Shown piece by piece: positions 1 through 8,882 of a stretch of DNA of 59,729 bases. A model generated the notes under the pieces. That model did not search any database. It saw only the letters and a program-made list of their open reading frames with translations, and had not been told where the DNA came from. The position numbers and the translations under genes were made by a program. The DNA lies in contig NZ_CADEFI010000018.1 of NCBI RefSeq assembly GCF_902826555.1, positions 5,680 to 65,408 on the forward strand, read 5' to 3'. The DNA comes from an uncultured Hyphomicrobium sp. Lineage in GTDB: Bacteria > Pseudomonadota > Alphaproteobacteria > Rhizobiales > Hyphomicrobiaceae. Each line of letters begins with the position of its first letter. The stretch's first letter is position 1.

Positions 1-70
1 GTCGTTCACGTCGGCGGCAGAGGATCTTTTCCGTCCGCCCGCGATCGCCGAGGAGCCGCATCTCGTCACC

Positions 71-1057
71 TTGGGGCGCCGGCTCGACCCGTCATTGCGC
101 ATTCCGCGCCCTGAAGTGCCTGATATCCAAGCGAGGCCGGCGCCGGCGCCGCTGATCGAACCGGATGCGCAGCCGCAAGCCAAGCCCTGGGAACGGGTTC
201 GCTCGTGGTGGGAGACGGCGACGTGGAATGAGCGGTCGCGCGGGGTGCTACGCTACGCTGCTTACGCCGTGGGCGGCTACCTGGCCCTTGTCGTGGTGCT
301 CATTCTCCTGTTCCGCTTCGTCAATCCGCCCGGCTCCATGCTGATGCTGACGCAGCTGCTCACCGGCACGTCCATCGATCGCACCTGGGCGCCGCTGTCG
401 TCCATCTCGCCGCACCTGGTGCGCGCGGTCATCGTGTCCGAGGATGGCCGGTTCTGCGAGCATAGCGGTATCGATACGGCCGCCATCAAGGAGGCGATCG
501 ATCGAGCCGCTCGCGGCACGCCACGGGGCGCGAGCACGATCTCGATGCAGGTGACCAAGAACCTCTTTCTCTGGAACGCGAAGAGCTACGTGCGCAAGGT
601 CATCGAGATCCCGCTGACGCTGATCATGGAGCTCGTGTGGCCGAAGTCGCGAGTCTTGGAGGTCTATCTCAACATCGCGGAATGGGGGCCGGGCGTATTC
701 GGTGCGGAGGCCGCGGCGCAGCATCATTTCAAAAAGTCGGCGTCGCGCTTGAGCGAGCGCGAATCGGCTCTTCTGGCGGCTGTCCTGCCCAATCCGCTGG
801 TGCGCGACGCAGGGGCTCCCAATCGCTTGACGTCAGCCAAGGCGCGCGTGGTGCAATCGCGCGTAAAGGCCTACGGGGCGGTGGCGTCGTGCGTCGTTTC
901 CCATGCGGCTGCGGCGCCCGCTCAGCCGACCGCGGCGCCTTCGGTCGTCCGGCCGGGGGCGTCCCGCAAGACCCCCTCACCCTCCAAACCGGCGCCTCAG
1001 CGCAAGAAGCCGCCGCCGGCCGACGATTGGGCGCCCACCCTCGATTTCGGGCGCTAA
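71..1057 (+). CDS. mtgA: Monofunctional biosynthetic peptidoglycan transglycosylase
   Basis: Polymerises lipid II into glycan strands in the periplasm. A glycosyltransferase-51 domain follows one membrane anchor (about residues 60-82). The family signature is present: SEDGRFCEHSGID with its catalytic Glu, then GASTISMQVTKNLFL, and a second conserved stretch EVYLNIAEWGPGVFGAEAAA. There is no transpeptidase domain. The Pro/Lys/Ala-rich tail (about the last 50 residues) is low complexity and not part of the enzyme. The chosen TTG start has no good ribosome-binding site, and the frame stays open to base 2 of the window, so the gene may begin upstream and be 5'-partial here. The N-terminal 60 residues are Pro-rich and cytosolic. 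Confidence 0.93.
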   Translation: MGRRLDPSLRIPRPEVPDIQARPAPAPLIEPDAQPQAKPWERVRSWWETATWNERSRGVLRYAAYAVGGYLALVVVLILLFRFVNPPGSMLMLTQLLTGTSIDRTWAPLSSISPHLVRAVIVSEDGRFCEHSGIDTAAIKEAIDRAARGTPRGASTISMQVTKNLFLWNAKSYVRKVIEIPLTLIMELVWPKSRVLEVYLNIAEWGPGVFGAEAAAQHHFKKSASRLSERESALLAAVLPNPLVRDAGAPNRLTSAKARVVQSRVKAYGAVASCVVSHAAAAPAQPTAAPSVVRPGASRKTPSPSKPAPQRKKPPPADDWAPTLDFGR

Positions 1058-1341
1058 GGCCGCGGCCGCCCTATAAAATCGGGCCGGGAGCCCGGCGCGG
1101 GGCGGCGGGCCCATGAAAACCGCTTCACACTGCTCCGGAAGCGCTCTATAAGGCCGCGATCCTTGGTTTTGGAGCTTGCGACGCCCGGCCGAACGGTTGG
1201 ACGTCGCGGCCGTTTTGGCGTCCTCCCATCGCAATATGCGGGGGTGCCGGGATGGGCCAAAGCTGGCCCCGCGATCCATATTTCACCTATTCGAACCTTG
1301 TGCGCGCCAGCGCGCGGCACTGCGATCTCTGGAGTTAACCT

Positions 1342-1527
1342 ATGGCTGTTCCTAGGAAAAAGACGTCCCCGATGAAAAAGGGGCAGCGCCAGTCGCATGA
1401 CGCGCTGTCGGCGCCCGCGTACGTCGAGGACAAGGACAGCGGTGAGCGCCGCCGTCCGCACCATATCGATCTCAAGACCGGCAAGTACCGCGGCCGGCAG
1501 ATCCTCGAGCCGAAGAACGACGCGTAA
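1342..1527 (+). CDS. rpmF: 50S ribosomal protein L32
   Basis: Structural protein of the large ribosomal subunit, 61 residues. The N-terminus [20 protein letters not shown] and the later [16 protein letters not shown] are typical of alphaproteobacterial L32; this branch lacks the zinc-binding cysteines found in some homologues. A GGAG ribosome-binding site lies just before the ATG. It follows mtgA after a 284-bp gap that holds no gene I can support, and a GC-rich hairpin follows at 1537-1565, so it is probably transcribed alone. Confidence 0.97.
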   Translation: MAVPRKKTSPMKKGQRQSHDALSAPAYVEDKDSGERRRPHHIDLKTGKYRGRQILEPKNDA

Positions 1528-1536
1528 GAACGCGTC

Positions 1537-1565
1537 GGTCGGGTCGTTGCTGATCCGACCCGACC
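1537..1565 (+). terminator. Hairpin downstream of rpmF
   Basis: A perfect 10-bp GC-rich inverted repeat (GGTCGGGTCG and its complement) with a 9-nt loop starts 9 bases after the rpmF stop. It lacks a run of T, so it may terminate poorly or stabilise the mRNA end. Confidence 0.5.
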
Positions 1566-1701
1566 AGTTGTGGCCAAGTAGCGACTGCTTATGAAAGAGG
1601 CGACGGCGTGTCCCGCCGGGCGCCTCGTTCTGCTTGTGGCCACTCGCAATCTTGCGGAGGATGGGGTACGAGGCTCAGGTCTTGGCCAGCAGGAGAGAGA
1701 C

Positions 1702-2145
1702 ATGTCGCTGAGAGCTATCCCGCTTACGTTCCTTGCTTTCGTTCTCTACAACGTCATCGTTCTTTTCTCCGGATCCAGCGGTGCCGAGGCTGACGGAGCC
1801 GCGGCCGCCCGTGCTCTTCTGGCGACAGAGATCTTCAGCGTTCCGATGATCAGCGGCGCGAGATGGGCTTTCACGTGGGGCGATCTGATCCTCATCGTGG
1901 TGCTATTGGTGCTCTTCATTGAAATCCTGAAGGCGACCTATACCTCGACGTCTTCTCTCGTCGACCACGGCCTTTCGATGCTGGTCTTCATCGCGGCGCT
2001 GGTCGAGTTCATCGTCGTTCCGCAGGCAGCGACCTCGGTCTTCTTCCTGCTTCTCGTGGCGCTTCTGATCGATGTCATTGCCGGGTTCACGATCGGCATT
2101 CGCGTCGCTAAGCGCGATATCGGTTTCGGCTCCGGCGATCAGTAA
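1702..2145 (+). CDS. Small inner-membrane protein, function unknown
   Basis: A 147-residue hydrophobic protein with about four predicted membrane segments: near residues 5-24, 53-73, 87-106 and 112-134. The C-terminal third (QAATSVFFLLLVALLIDVIA) is the best-conserved-looking part. The ATG is preceded directly by AGGAGAGAGA, an excellent ribosome-binding site, which is why this start is preferred over one 37 codons upstream. I recognise no catalytic motif. Similar four-helix proteins occur widely in Hyphomicrobiales as conserved hypothetical proteins, so the family is probably real while its role is unknown. Confidence 0.8.
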   Translation: MSLRAIPLTFLAFVLYNVIVLFSGSSGAEADGAAAARALLATEIFSVPMISGARWAFTWGDLILIVVLLVLFIEILKATYTSTSSLVDHGLSMLVFIAALVEFIVVPQAATSVFFLLLVALLIDVIAGFTIGIRVAKRDIGFGSGDQ

Positions 2146-2173
2146 ACCGAATTTGGTTCGAAAGCCCGTCATT

Positions 2174-2203
2174 CAGCGCGTGGCCCTCGCGGGCCGCGCG
2201 CTG
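2174..2203 (+). terminator. Strong GC hairpin in the 283-bp gap before the EAL gene
   Basis: The arms CAGCGCG and GGCCC, interrupted by one unpaired base on each side, close on a TCGC loop. The stem is 12 bp. No T-run follows. It probably ends the transcript of the membrane protein gene at 1702-2145. I see nothing else in the gap. Confidence 0.45.
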
Positions 2204-2428
2204 TGCGCTTGTGCGAACTCATCATTTGTCTGATACATTACATATCGGATGTCTTGGACTTCCGATGGCGGACGAAGCATCTTGCTCGGTCAGAGCCGCT
2301 TCTGCTTAAGCTCTTTACTCGGATCGCTTGTTCCGATTGCATTTCGCGTACTGCTTTGCCGTTTATTTCAGCGATAAATGGTCGGTACGCTTCGCTTCAC
2401 GTGCGACCCAATCAGGTAGGGTGAACTC

Positions 2429-3694
2429 GTGCCAGACCGCGAACCCGCCTCGCTCAACCGAACACGGCTGTTCGAGGCGCTCGGTGCCGTGTTGCGGCGC
2501 GCCGAGCGTACGCGGCGCTCCAGTGCGCTTTTCATGGTCTCGGTGAATTCTTTGAGTGCGGTCAACACCCGCCTGGGGATCGATGTCGGCAACGAGCTGA
2601 TCACGGCGGCGGGCAACATCCTGATCGAACAGCTCAAGGATCAGGACACGATCGGCCGATACGGGTCGAACATCTTTGCGGTCATCGTCGACGATTGCGA
2701 TGCCAACGCTCTGCAGCACGTCGCAGACGCGATGATCGAGCAGGTTCGCAGTGCGACCATCGAGACGGCAGCCGGTCCGATGGCCGCTTCGATCTCGGTG
2801 GGCGGCGTGGCTCTACCCGAGCATGCGCGCGGCGTGACGGAAGCCATTCAGTACAGCCTTGGGGCTCTCGAACTCGCGAAGGTCCAGCCTTCGGGAACAT
2901 TCGTGGCGCACGATCCGGCAGTGGCTGCCGAGCGGGCGAGGCTGCGCAAGGATGCGGTCTCGAGCTCGGTGATCGGCGCGATCGAAGAGGATCGCATGAT
3001 GCTGGTCCTGCAGCCGATCGTTCACGCCAACACACGCAAGCTCGCCTTTTTCGAAGGTCTCCTTCGCCTGCGCCGCCGCGACGGAACCGTTATTTCGGCT
3101 TCGGACTTCATCGAGGAGGCGGAGCAGCTCGGTCTCGCGCACCAGGTCGACAAGCGGGCGCTCGAGCTGGGGCTGGCGCTGTTGGCGAAATATCCCGCGC
3201 TCACGCTTTCGCTCAACATCTCAAGCCTGACTGCTGGCGATGAGGATTGGATCGAGACGCTGCAAACACGCACTGCGGGTCGTCCCGACGTGATCGCGCG
3301 GCTCATCATCGAGATGACCGAAACCGCCATGATCCACGATTTCGATGCCGCGGCGATATTCCTCGACCGGCTGCGTGCGCTCGGGTGCAAGGTTGGAATT
3401 GACGATTTCGGCGCGGGCTATACGTCCTTCCGCCATTTGCGGTCGCTCAACATCGACCTGCTGAAGATCGACGGTGCGTTCGTCGCCGACCTTGCGACCG
3501 ACAGTCAGGGCCGGGTGCTGGTCAAGTCGATGATCGAGATGGCGCGCGCGCTGGGGCTCGAGACCGTTGCCGAATGGGTCCGGGACGAGGTGGCAGCCGA
3601 TTTTCTCGAAGCGGCCGGCGCTACCTACCTGCAAGGATTTTTCTTCGGGCAGCCGGAAACGGCTGACGAGTTCGAGCGGCAGGGTCTACTCTAA
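2429..3694 (+). CDS. Cyclic-di-GMP phosphodiesterase-like protein with degenerate GGDEF and EAL domain
   Basis: 421 residues, soluble, no membrane segment. The N-terminal part (about 10-165) has the GGDEF fold, but the signature position reads RYGSNIF, so diguanylate cyclase activity is unlikely. The EAL part (about 175-415) reads EGLLR instead of EALLR yet keeps LNIS, EMTET, DDFGAGYTS, LKIDGAFV, ETVAEWV and QGFFFGQP, the usual metal and substrate positions. It could therefore hydrolyse c-di-GMP or act as a receptor. The start is GTG with AGGTAGGG upstream. It ends 7 bp from the convergent phaR, and no sensor domain is attached. Confidence 0.88.
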   Translation: MPDREPASLNRTRLFEALGAVLRRAERTRRSSALFMVSVNSLSAVNTRLGIDVGNELITAAGNILIEQLKDQDTIGRYGSNIFAVIVDDCDANALQHVADAMIEQVRSATIETAAGPMAASISVGGVALPEHARGVTEAIQYSLGALELAKVQPSGTFVAHDPAVAAERARLRKDAVSSSVIGAIEEDRMMLVLQPIVHANTRKLAFFEGLLRLRRRDGTVISASDFIEEAEQLGLAHQVDKRALELGLALLAKYPALTLSLNISSLTAGDEDWIETLQTRTAGRPDVIARLIIEMTETAMIHDFDAAAIFLDRLRALGCKVGIDDFGAGYTSFRHLRSLNIDLLKIDGAFVADLATDSQGRVLVKSMIEMARALGLETVAEWVRDEVAADFLEAAGATYLQGFFFGQPETADEFERQGLL

Positions 3695-3701
3695 AAGGCT
3701 G

Positions 3702-4349
3702 TCACTCGCGGTCTTTGGCGAGACGCTCGATGCGCTGCTGCATGGCCGAAAGCTGCGCCTTGAGCTCGTCGATCTCGCCTTTCGGAGCTTCCACACCGAC
3801 CGAGACGTCGGCGTCGCTTTCAGCGCCGATCTTCTTGCCCTGGAGGTTGGCAGCGCCTCCGAAGGAGGTCCACATCTTCATGGCCTGCTCGAACATGGCC
3901 ATGTTTTTCCGCGCCTGATCCTGGTAGGCCTCGAAAGCAGCCGCTGGATTGGCGAAGGCGCTCGCGAACATCGAGCGGAACTTCTCCTGCTCCTTGACCA
4001 GGTTCTCGAGGCTGAACTGGAGATAGCTCGGGACCATGGTGCCGATGTTGTCGTCGTAGAAGCGGATCAGCTGGCGCAGGAACGGAATAGGCAGCAGCGT
4101 CTGCCCGCCTTCGCGGCTTTCCTGCTCGACGATAATTTGGGTCAGCACAGCGTGGGTCAGGTCGTCGCCGGACTTTGCATCGTAAACGACGAAATCCTTG
4201 TCGTTGCGCACCATCTGCGCGAGGTCGTCGAGGGTGACGTAGGTACTTGTCTCGGTGTTATAGAGGCGCCGGTTCGCGTATTTCTTGATGACCACCGCCT
4301 CTTTCTTGTCGGGCTGGATGTCGGATTTATTGAGCATCGGCTGAGCCAT
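3702..4349 (-). CDS. phaR: Polyhydroxyalkanoate synthesis repressor PhaR
   Basis: Regulator that binds PHB granules and DNA and represses phasin and phb genes. The N-terminal DNA-binding domain (residues 15-75) contains VVIKKYANRRLYNTETSTYV, the family hallmark. PHB-accumulation regulatory repeats follow (LLPIPFLRQLIRFYDDNIGT, then EKFRSMFASAFANPAAAFEA), and the C-terminus (about 180-215) is a short coiled coil. The start MAQPMLNK is preferred because GAGGTG sits about 9 bases upstream; a 26-residue longer form lacks a site. It is divergent from phaA, and the shared 228-bp gap carries a PhaR-box-like sequence. Confidence 0.93.
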   Translation of the reverse strand: MAQPMLNKSDIQPDKKEAVVIKKYANRRLYNTETSTYVTLDDLAQMVRNDKDFVVYDAKSGDDLTHAVLTQIIVEQESREGGQTLLPIPFLRQLIRFYDDNIGTMVPSYLQFSLENLVKEQEKFRSMFASAFANPAAAFEAYQDQARKNMAMFEQAMKMWTSFGGAANLQGKKIGAESDADVSVGVEAPKGEIDELKAQLSAMQQRIERLAKDRE

Positions 4350-4420
4350 CAACTTGCACCTCATTGCACTGCGGCATCGTAGCACAGCCATTGGATGCGC
4401 TGCCACACCTAACTGCATAG

Positions 4421-4431
4421 CTGCCAAGCAA
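4421..4431. promoter_or_regulatory. Possible PhaR operator (CTGC-N3-GCAA)
   Basis: The sequence CTGCCAAGCAA lies in the phaR-phaA divergent gap. From memory, the Paracoccus PhaR consensus is CTGC-N3/4-GCAG, so this matches except at the last base. Several other TGC/GCA half-sites lie within 60 bp. Autoregulation of phaR and control of phaAB from here is an inference. Confidence 0.35.
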
Positions 4432-4577
4432 AGTTTCTAACCAAAGACCTAATTGCGGGTGGAGAGGCCCTGCTGCTATCGTTATTCAGGGTTGACACTC
4501 CCTTGATGCATGTCAAAGGCGGCCCGTCGTCCCACAGCCAAGAAAAGTCCAGATTTCCCCCCGAGGAGGAAGCACTC

Positions 4578-5768
4578 ATGAGTGCGGATAGCACGACCGT
4601 TGTCATTGCCAGCGCCGCCAGAACGCCCGTCGGATCGTTCAATGGATCGCTTGCAGCCCTGCCCGGCCACGAGCTCGGCAAGATCGCCATCACTGCCGCG
4701 CTCGAGCGTGCGGGCGTTCAGCCCGGCGACGTGTCCGAGGTCATCCTCGGGCAAGTGCTCACGGCTGGTCAGGGACAGGGGCCTGCGCGGCAGGCTTCGA
4801 TCGCAGCCGGGATCCCGGTCGATACGCCGGCGTGGAGCGTGAACCAGATCTGCGGCTCGGGACTGCGCGCCGTGGCGCTCGGCATGCAGCAGATTCAAAC
4901 TGGCGACGCGTCGATCGTCGTCGCCGGCGGCCAGGAGAGCATGAGCCGCTCCACGCATGCCTCGCACATGCGCGACGGCACCAAGATGGGCGACGTGAAG
5001 TTCGTCGACACCATGGTAAAGGACGGCCTCTGGGACGCCTTCAACAACTACCACATGGGCACGACCGCCGAGAACGTCGCTCGCCAGTGGCAGGTTTCGC
5101 GCAACGAGCAGGATGCTTTCGCCACGGCCTCGCAGAACAAAGCTGAGGCCGCCCGCAAGGCCGGCAAGTTCAAGGACGAGATCGCTCCGGTCACGATCAA
5201 GGGCAAGAAGGGCGATGTCGTCGTAGACACCGACGAGTACATCAAGGACGGCGTGACGGTGGATGCCATCGCCAAGCTCCGGCCCGCGTTCGATCCGAAG
5301 GAAGGCACGGTCACGGCGGCGAATGCCTCCGGCATCAACGATGGCGCCGCCGTCGTGGTGTTGATGACGGCTGAGGAAGCCAAGAAGCGCGGCGTGAAGC
5401 CGTTGGCCCGCATCGTGTCGTGGGCCACATCCGGCGTCGATCCGTCGATCATGGGAACGGGGCCGATTCCGGCGTCGAAGAAGGCGCTGGAGAAGGCAGG
5501 GTGGAAGATCGAGGACTTGGACCTCATCGAGGCCAACGAGGCTTTTGCCGCCCAGGCCATCTCGGTCAACAAGGGTCTCGGCTGGGATACCGACAAGGTC
5601 AACGTCAACGGTGGCGCCATCGCCATCGGTCACCCGATCGGGGCTTCGGGCGCGCGCATCCTGACCACGCTGCTCTACGAGATGCAGCGCCGCGATGCGA
5701 AGAAGGGCCTCGCGACGCTGTGCATCGGCGGCGGCATGGGTGTCGCCATGTGCGTGGCTCGCGACTGA
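4578..5768 (+). CDS. phaA: Acetyl-CoA acetyltransferase (beta-ketothiolase)
   Basis: Condenses two acetyl-CoA to acetoacetyl-CoA, the first step of PHB synthesis. 396 residues, the usual length. The complete thiolase triad is visible: Cys92 in [10 protein letters not shown], His352 in [11 protein letters not shown] and Cys382 in [11 protein letters not shown], together with the NEAFAAQ motif. The ATG start has GAGGA 8 bases upstream; a start 25 codons earlier gives a non-family N-terminus. phaB follows after 150 bp containing a strong hairpin. A TTGACA element lies at 4492-4497, but no convincing -10 was found at standard spacing. Confidence 0.97.
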   Translation: MSADSTTVVIASAARTPVGSFNGSLAALPGHELGKIAITAALERAGVQPGDVSEVILGQVLTAGQGQGPARQASIAAGIPVDTPAWSVNQICGSGLRAVALGMQQIQTGDASIVVAGGQESMSRSTHASHMRDGTKMGDVKFVDTMVKDGLWDAFNNYHMGTTAENVARQWQVSRNEQDAFATASQNKAEAARKAGKFKDEIAPVTIKGKKGDVVVDTDEYIKDGVTVDAIAKLRPAFDPKEGTVTAANASGINDGAAVVVLMTAEEAKKRGVKPLARIVSWATSGVDPSIMGTGPIPASKKALEKAGWKIEDLDLIEANEAFAAQAISVNKGLGWDTDKVNVNGGAIAIGHPIGASGARILTTLLYEMQRRDAKKGLATLCIGGGMGVAMCVARD

Positions 5769-5783
5769 CCTCTCGTCACCTGG

Positions 5784-5813
5784 GCTCCCTTCCCACTCGA
5801 CTGGGGAGGGAGC
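5784..5813 (+). terminator. Intercistronic hairpin between phaA and phaB
   Basis: A 12-bp stem (GCTCCCTTCCCA pairing with TGGGGAGGGAGC, one G-T pair) with a 6-nt loop, 15 bp after the phaA stop. There is no T-run after it, so it may be an mRNA-stabilising or partial-attenuation element rather than a full terminator. Confidence 0.5.
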
Positions 5814-5918
5814 ATCACCCCTTCGGACTGCTACACTTTGGGGGCTCCCCGCGAAGCGCGCGGGGCGCTAGTTCCATCACCGCAATCAATCAGAAACCGG
5901 CTCTAGGGAGACTTTCTT

Positions 5919-6647
5919 ATGACGCGCGTCGCTGTTGTTACCGGAGGTACGCGAGGCATCGGCCACGCCATCTCCATCGCACTCAAGAACAAGGGCTATC
6001 GCGTTGCTGCGAACTATGCCGGCAACGACGCCGCGGCGCAGCAGTTCCAAGTCGAGACGGGGATCCCGGTCTACAAGTGGAACGTCGGCAACTACGATGA
6101 GTGCGCCAAGGGCGTCGCCGAAATCACCAAAGCGCTCGGCCCGATCGACGTTCTGGTCAACAACGCCGGTATCACGCGCGATGCCATGCTGCACAAGATG
6201 ACGCCCGAACAGTGGCGGGAGGTCATGAGCGTCGACCTCGACTCGGTGTTCAACATGAGCCGCCTGGTCATCGATTCCATGCGCGCGCGCAGCTTCGGCC
6301 GCATCATCAACGTCTCGTCGATCAATGGCCGCAAGGGCCAGATGGGTCAGACCAACTACTCTGCCGCCAAGGCCGGCATGCACGGCTTCACCAAGGCGCT
6401 CGCCTACGAGGGCGCCGCGAAGGGCATCACGGTCAACACCATCGCGCCGGGCTACATCAACACCGAGATGGTCGCCGCCGTGCCGAAAGAGGTTCTCGAG
6501 AGCAAGATCCTGCCGCTGATCCCGGTCGGCCGCCTCGGTACCGTGGAAGAGATCGCGCGGACGGTGACGTTCATCGCGGCCGATGACGCGGGCTTCATCA
6601 CGGGCGCTTGCTTCGACGTCAACGGCGGACACTACATCGCAGTCTAG
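5919..6647 (+). CDS. phaB: Acetoacetyl-CoA reductase
   Basis: NADPH-dependent short-chain dehydrogenase that makes (R)-3-hydroxybutyryl-CoA from the PhaA product for PHB synthase. 242 residues. The Rossmann motif is TGGTRGIG near the N-terminus, NNAG is present, and the catalytic Ser-Tyr-Lys are in NVSSINGRKGQMGQTNYSAAK. The adjacent phaA and upstream phaR separate it from the related FabG of fatty-acid synthesis. A GGGAG sequence precedes the ATG. PHB synthase phaC is not in this window. A strong terminator follows. Confidence 0.95.
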   Translation: MTRVAVVTGGTRGIGHAISIALKNKGYRVAANYAGNDAAAQQFQVETGIPVYKWNVGNYDECAKGVAEITKALGPIDVLVNNAGITRDAMLHKMTPEQWREVMSVDLDSVFNMSRLVIDSMRARSFGRIINVSSINGRKGQMGQTNYSAAKAGMHGFTKALAYEGAAKGITVNTIAPGYINTEMVAAVPKEVLESKILPLIPVGRLGTVEEIARTVTFIAADDAGFITGACFDVNGGHYIAV

Positions 6648-6669
6648 TGATCGCGGACGTCTCGAAAGC

Positions 6670-6705
6670 AAAAAGGCCGCGGAGAGCGATCTCCGCGGCC
6701 TTTTT
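6670..6705. terminator. Bidirectional Rho-independent terminator
   Basis: A perfect 15-bp stem (AAAAAGGCCGCGGAG and its complement) with a 6-nt loop, giving a T-run on both strands. It lies between the convergent phaB and NYN-domain genes and can serve both. Confidence 0.9.
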
Positions 6706-6722
6706 ATTTGGGTGGTTCAGGC

Positions 6723-8675
6723 TTATCCGCGCAGGCGCGAGCGCACGATGCGCGGGAACTCATCTTCCGGCTCGGCGCTGTACTGGGGCGGCTGAGCGTT
6801 GCGGCCGTCCTGCGGCCAGCGCTCAGCGGTCTGTTGCTGCGGAGCGGCGGGCGGCGGCGCATATCCCTGGGGCTGTGCGGGACGCGGTGCCTGCTGGGCG
6901 GGAGCAGCGATGCGCTGTGACGCCGGCGCGCCGCCGAACCAAGCGTCGATCAGGTCGATCTCGTCGGCCGACAGATTGAGTCCCTGCTGGCGACACCTGG
7001 CCACGACGAAGTTGCGGAAGCGGCTGGCGAAGAGGTTCGCGGAGGCGCCCTGCTCGAACCAAGGATCGGCCTCGCTCACCACCTCGAGCACGAAGCGTAC
7101 ATCGTCGCGCCGCACCTCAAGACCCATCTCGCGCGCCTTCTCGACGATGTTGATCAGCGTCTGCTGGCCGGAGAGGTTGTTGGTCGTGATCTCCTCCGCC
7201 ATGACCTCGAACAGCACGCGGTACTCGGGCGGAGACAGCGGCGGGGCCTGGCAGGCCTCGTGGATGCGCGCGATCGACTGCTGAATCTGCGACGCTTGAT
7301 CAGCCGAGCGGGCAACCGGCGGTGCGGTCGCACGCTGGCGGCTCGGCGGCTCGGCGGCTTGTGCCGGAGGCGCACCGTAGGACGGTGCCGGGATGCCCGG
7401 GCGATCCGGCGGCGGCGCGAACACACCCGACTGCCCGTATGCGGGGGGGATCGGAGACTCGGCGCGGGGCTGCGGGGCCGCGCGGACGGCTTCCTCATGC
7501 GGCGGCGCGTAACGCGGATCGTCGTAGCGAGGGGGCGCGCGCTCGGTGCCACGGGGGTCGCGGTCCGGGGGCGTCCGCTCGGCGCGCTGGGGCTCGTACT
7601 GCGCGTCATATTTGGGCTCGGCGCGGCGGGTGTAGTCGGGGCGTGCCTCGGGGCTACGTGGCGGCGGCGCCGCGTCGAAGCGCGGCTCATAGCGCTCCGG
7701 CATCTCGGCACGGCGCTCGCGCGGCGGCTCCGGACGGGGCTCGGCCCTGGCTTCCGTTCGAATCTCCGGGCGATGCTCGATCTCGCGCGCGATCTGGCGC
7801 GTGGGCTCGTAGGCGAAATAAGGCGGCTGGTCGGTGAGCTTGATGTCCTTCGGCAGTGCGCGGGCAAGGAGATCGCGGAAGCTGCCGGCACCGCCCCAGG
7901 CGGAGCCGACTGTCTTGTCGTGACCCAAGGCGCGCACGGCGCGGTCCGCGAGGGCTTCGAGCGGCACGGGCTGGCCGGACGCGCGCACGGAGCCGACGAC
8001 CTCTGCTACGATGGACTTACGCATGCCCTCGAGCTCGGCAGCGGTCGGCTCGCGAAGCTGTCCGCCGGTGCGGGCCTCGTTGTCGATCCGCCCTTCGAGC
8101 AGCAGAGAGATGAGGTCGGCCTCGCGGATCTCGCCATCGCTGATGGCGGTGTAGGGCTGGGCCGTGTGGTCGTTGGCGAACACCACGGTGCGGCGGGCGT
8201 GAGCGCGCAGGCGATGCAGAACGGGCGTGAAATCGGCGTCGCCCGAGAGCAGAATGAACTCGTCGAAGCGCGTCTCGTGGTTCAGCACGTCGCGGACGTC
8301 CATCACCATGCGAATGTCGGCCGAATTCTTGAGCTGTGCCGTCAACGGCGGGCAGTCGATTACCTCGAAGCCGGCGCGCAGGAAGTGGTGGCGCACGAAC
8401 GGGAACGAGTTCATGTCGGTCGAATTGTCGGTGGCGTTGCGGCGTGGAACCGGGTTGCCGTAGCAGCGGCTCATGACGATACGGCGCGGCAGGTTGAAAT
8501 TGGAGCCGTTGGTCGGCGTGATCAGCCGCCCGCTCTCGATCTCGCGCAGCCACAGCCCGGCGTCCTTGGCGAACCGCTTGGCGGCCTCCTCGTTCTTCCT
8601 TTTCAGCGACAGGTAGATGTTGTCGTAGTCAACGAATACCGTACTGAGAACAGCCCCGGTGGACTCCACCTTCAT
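6723..8675 (-). CDS. NYN-domain (PIN-like) putative ribonuclease with LOTUS-like and disordered regions
   Basis: 650 residues. The N-terminal NYN/DUF88 domain (about 8-190) has the acidic motifs VFVDYDNIY and LLSGDADFTPVL expected for a metal-dependent PIN-like nuclease, plus a conserved VMDVRDVL. Residues about 210-290 (RKSIVAEVVGSVRASGQPVP through FRDLLARALP) resemble an OST-HTH/LOTUS RNA-binding domain. Then come about 150 residues very rich in Pro, Arg, Glu and Ala, and a conserved-looking helical C-terminal domain (about 460-585). The ATG start follows GCGGGGG; an in-frame GTG lies 18 codons upstream. RNA processing or decay is inferred from domains only. Confidence 0.8.
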   Translation of the reverse strand: MKVESTGAVLSTVFVDYDNIYLSLKRKNEEAAKRFAKDAGLWLREIESGRLITPTNGSNFNLPRRIVMSRCYGNPVPRRNATDNSTDMNSFPFVRHHFLRAGFEVIDCPPLTAQLKNSADIRMVMDVRDVLNHETRFDEFILLSGDADFTPVLHRLRAHARRTVVFANDHTAQPYTAISDGEIREADLISLLLEGRIDNEARTGGQLREPTAAELEGMRKSIVAEVVGSVRASGQPVPLEALADRAVRALGHDKTVGSAWGGAGSFRDLLARALPKDIKLTDQPPYFAYEPTRQIAREIEHRPEIRTEARAEPRPEPPRERRAEMPERYEPRFDAAPPPRSPEARPDYTRRAEPKYDAQYEPQRAERTPPDRDPRGTERAPPRYDDPRYAPPHEEAVRAAPQPRAESPIPPAYGQSGVFAPPPDRPGIPAPSYGAPPAQAAEPPSRQRATAPPVARSADQASQIQQSIARIHEACQAPPLSPPEYRVLFEVMAEEITTNNLSGQQTLINIVEKAREMGLEVRRDDVRFVLEVVSEADPWFEQGASANLFASRFRNFVVARCRQQGLNLSADEIDLIDAWFGGAPASQRIAAPAQQAPRPAQPQGYAPPPAAPQQQTAERWPQDGRNAQPPQYSAEPEDEFPRIVRSRLRG

Positions 8676-8882
8676 TTTTGCAACCCCCGCTGCGCGCACA
8701 CTATTTCCAGATTGATTCGCACTCTTCACGAGTCGTGTTTGAGCGGCAAGCGTAGGGCGGACCCGCTCCCCAGGAATTGCTCGAAGGGGTGCAAAAACAA
8801 GGCTCTGGGCTGGGGCAGCTGCGACAATGAGTGGTGGAAAACTCCGATGTGCGCCGCGGCGATGCCATGCGGGGCGGTCACG

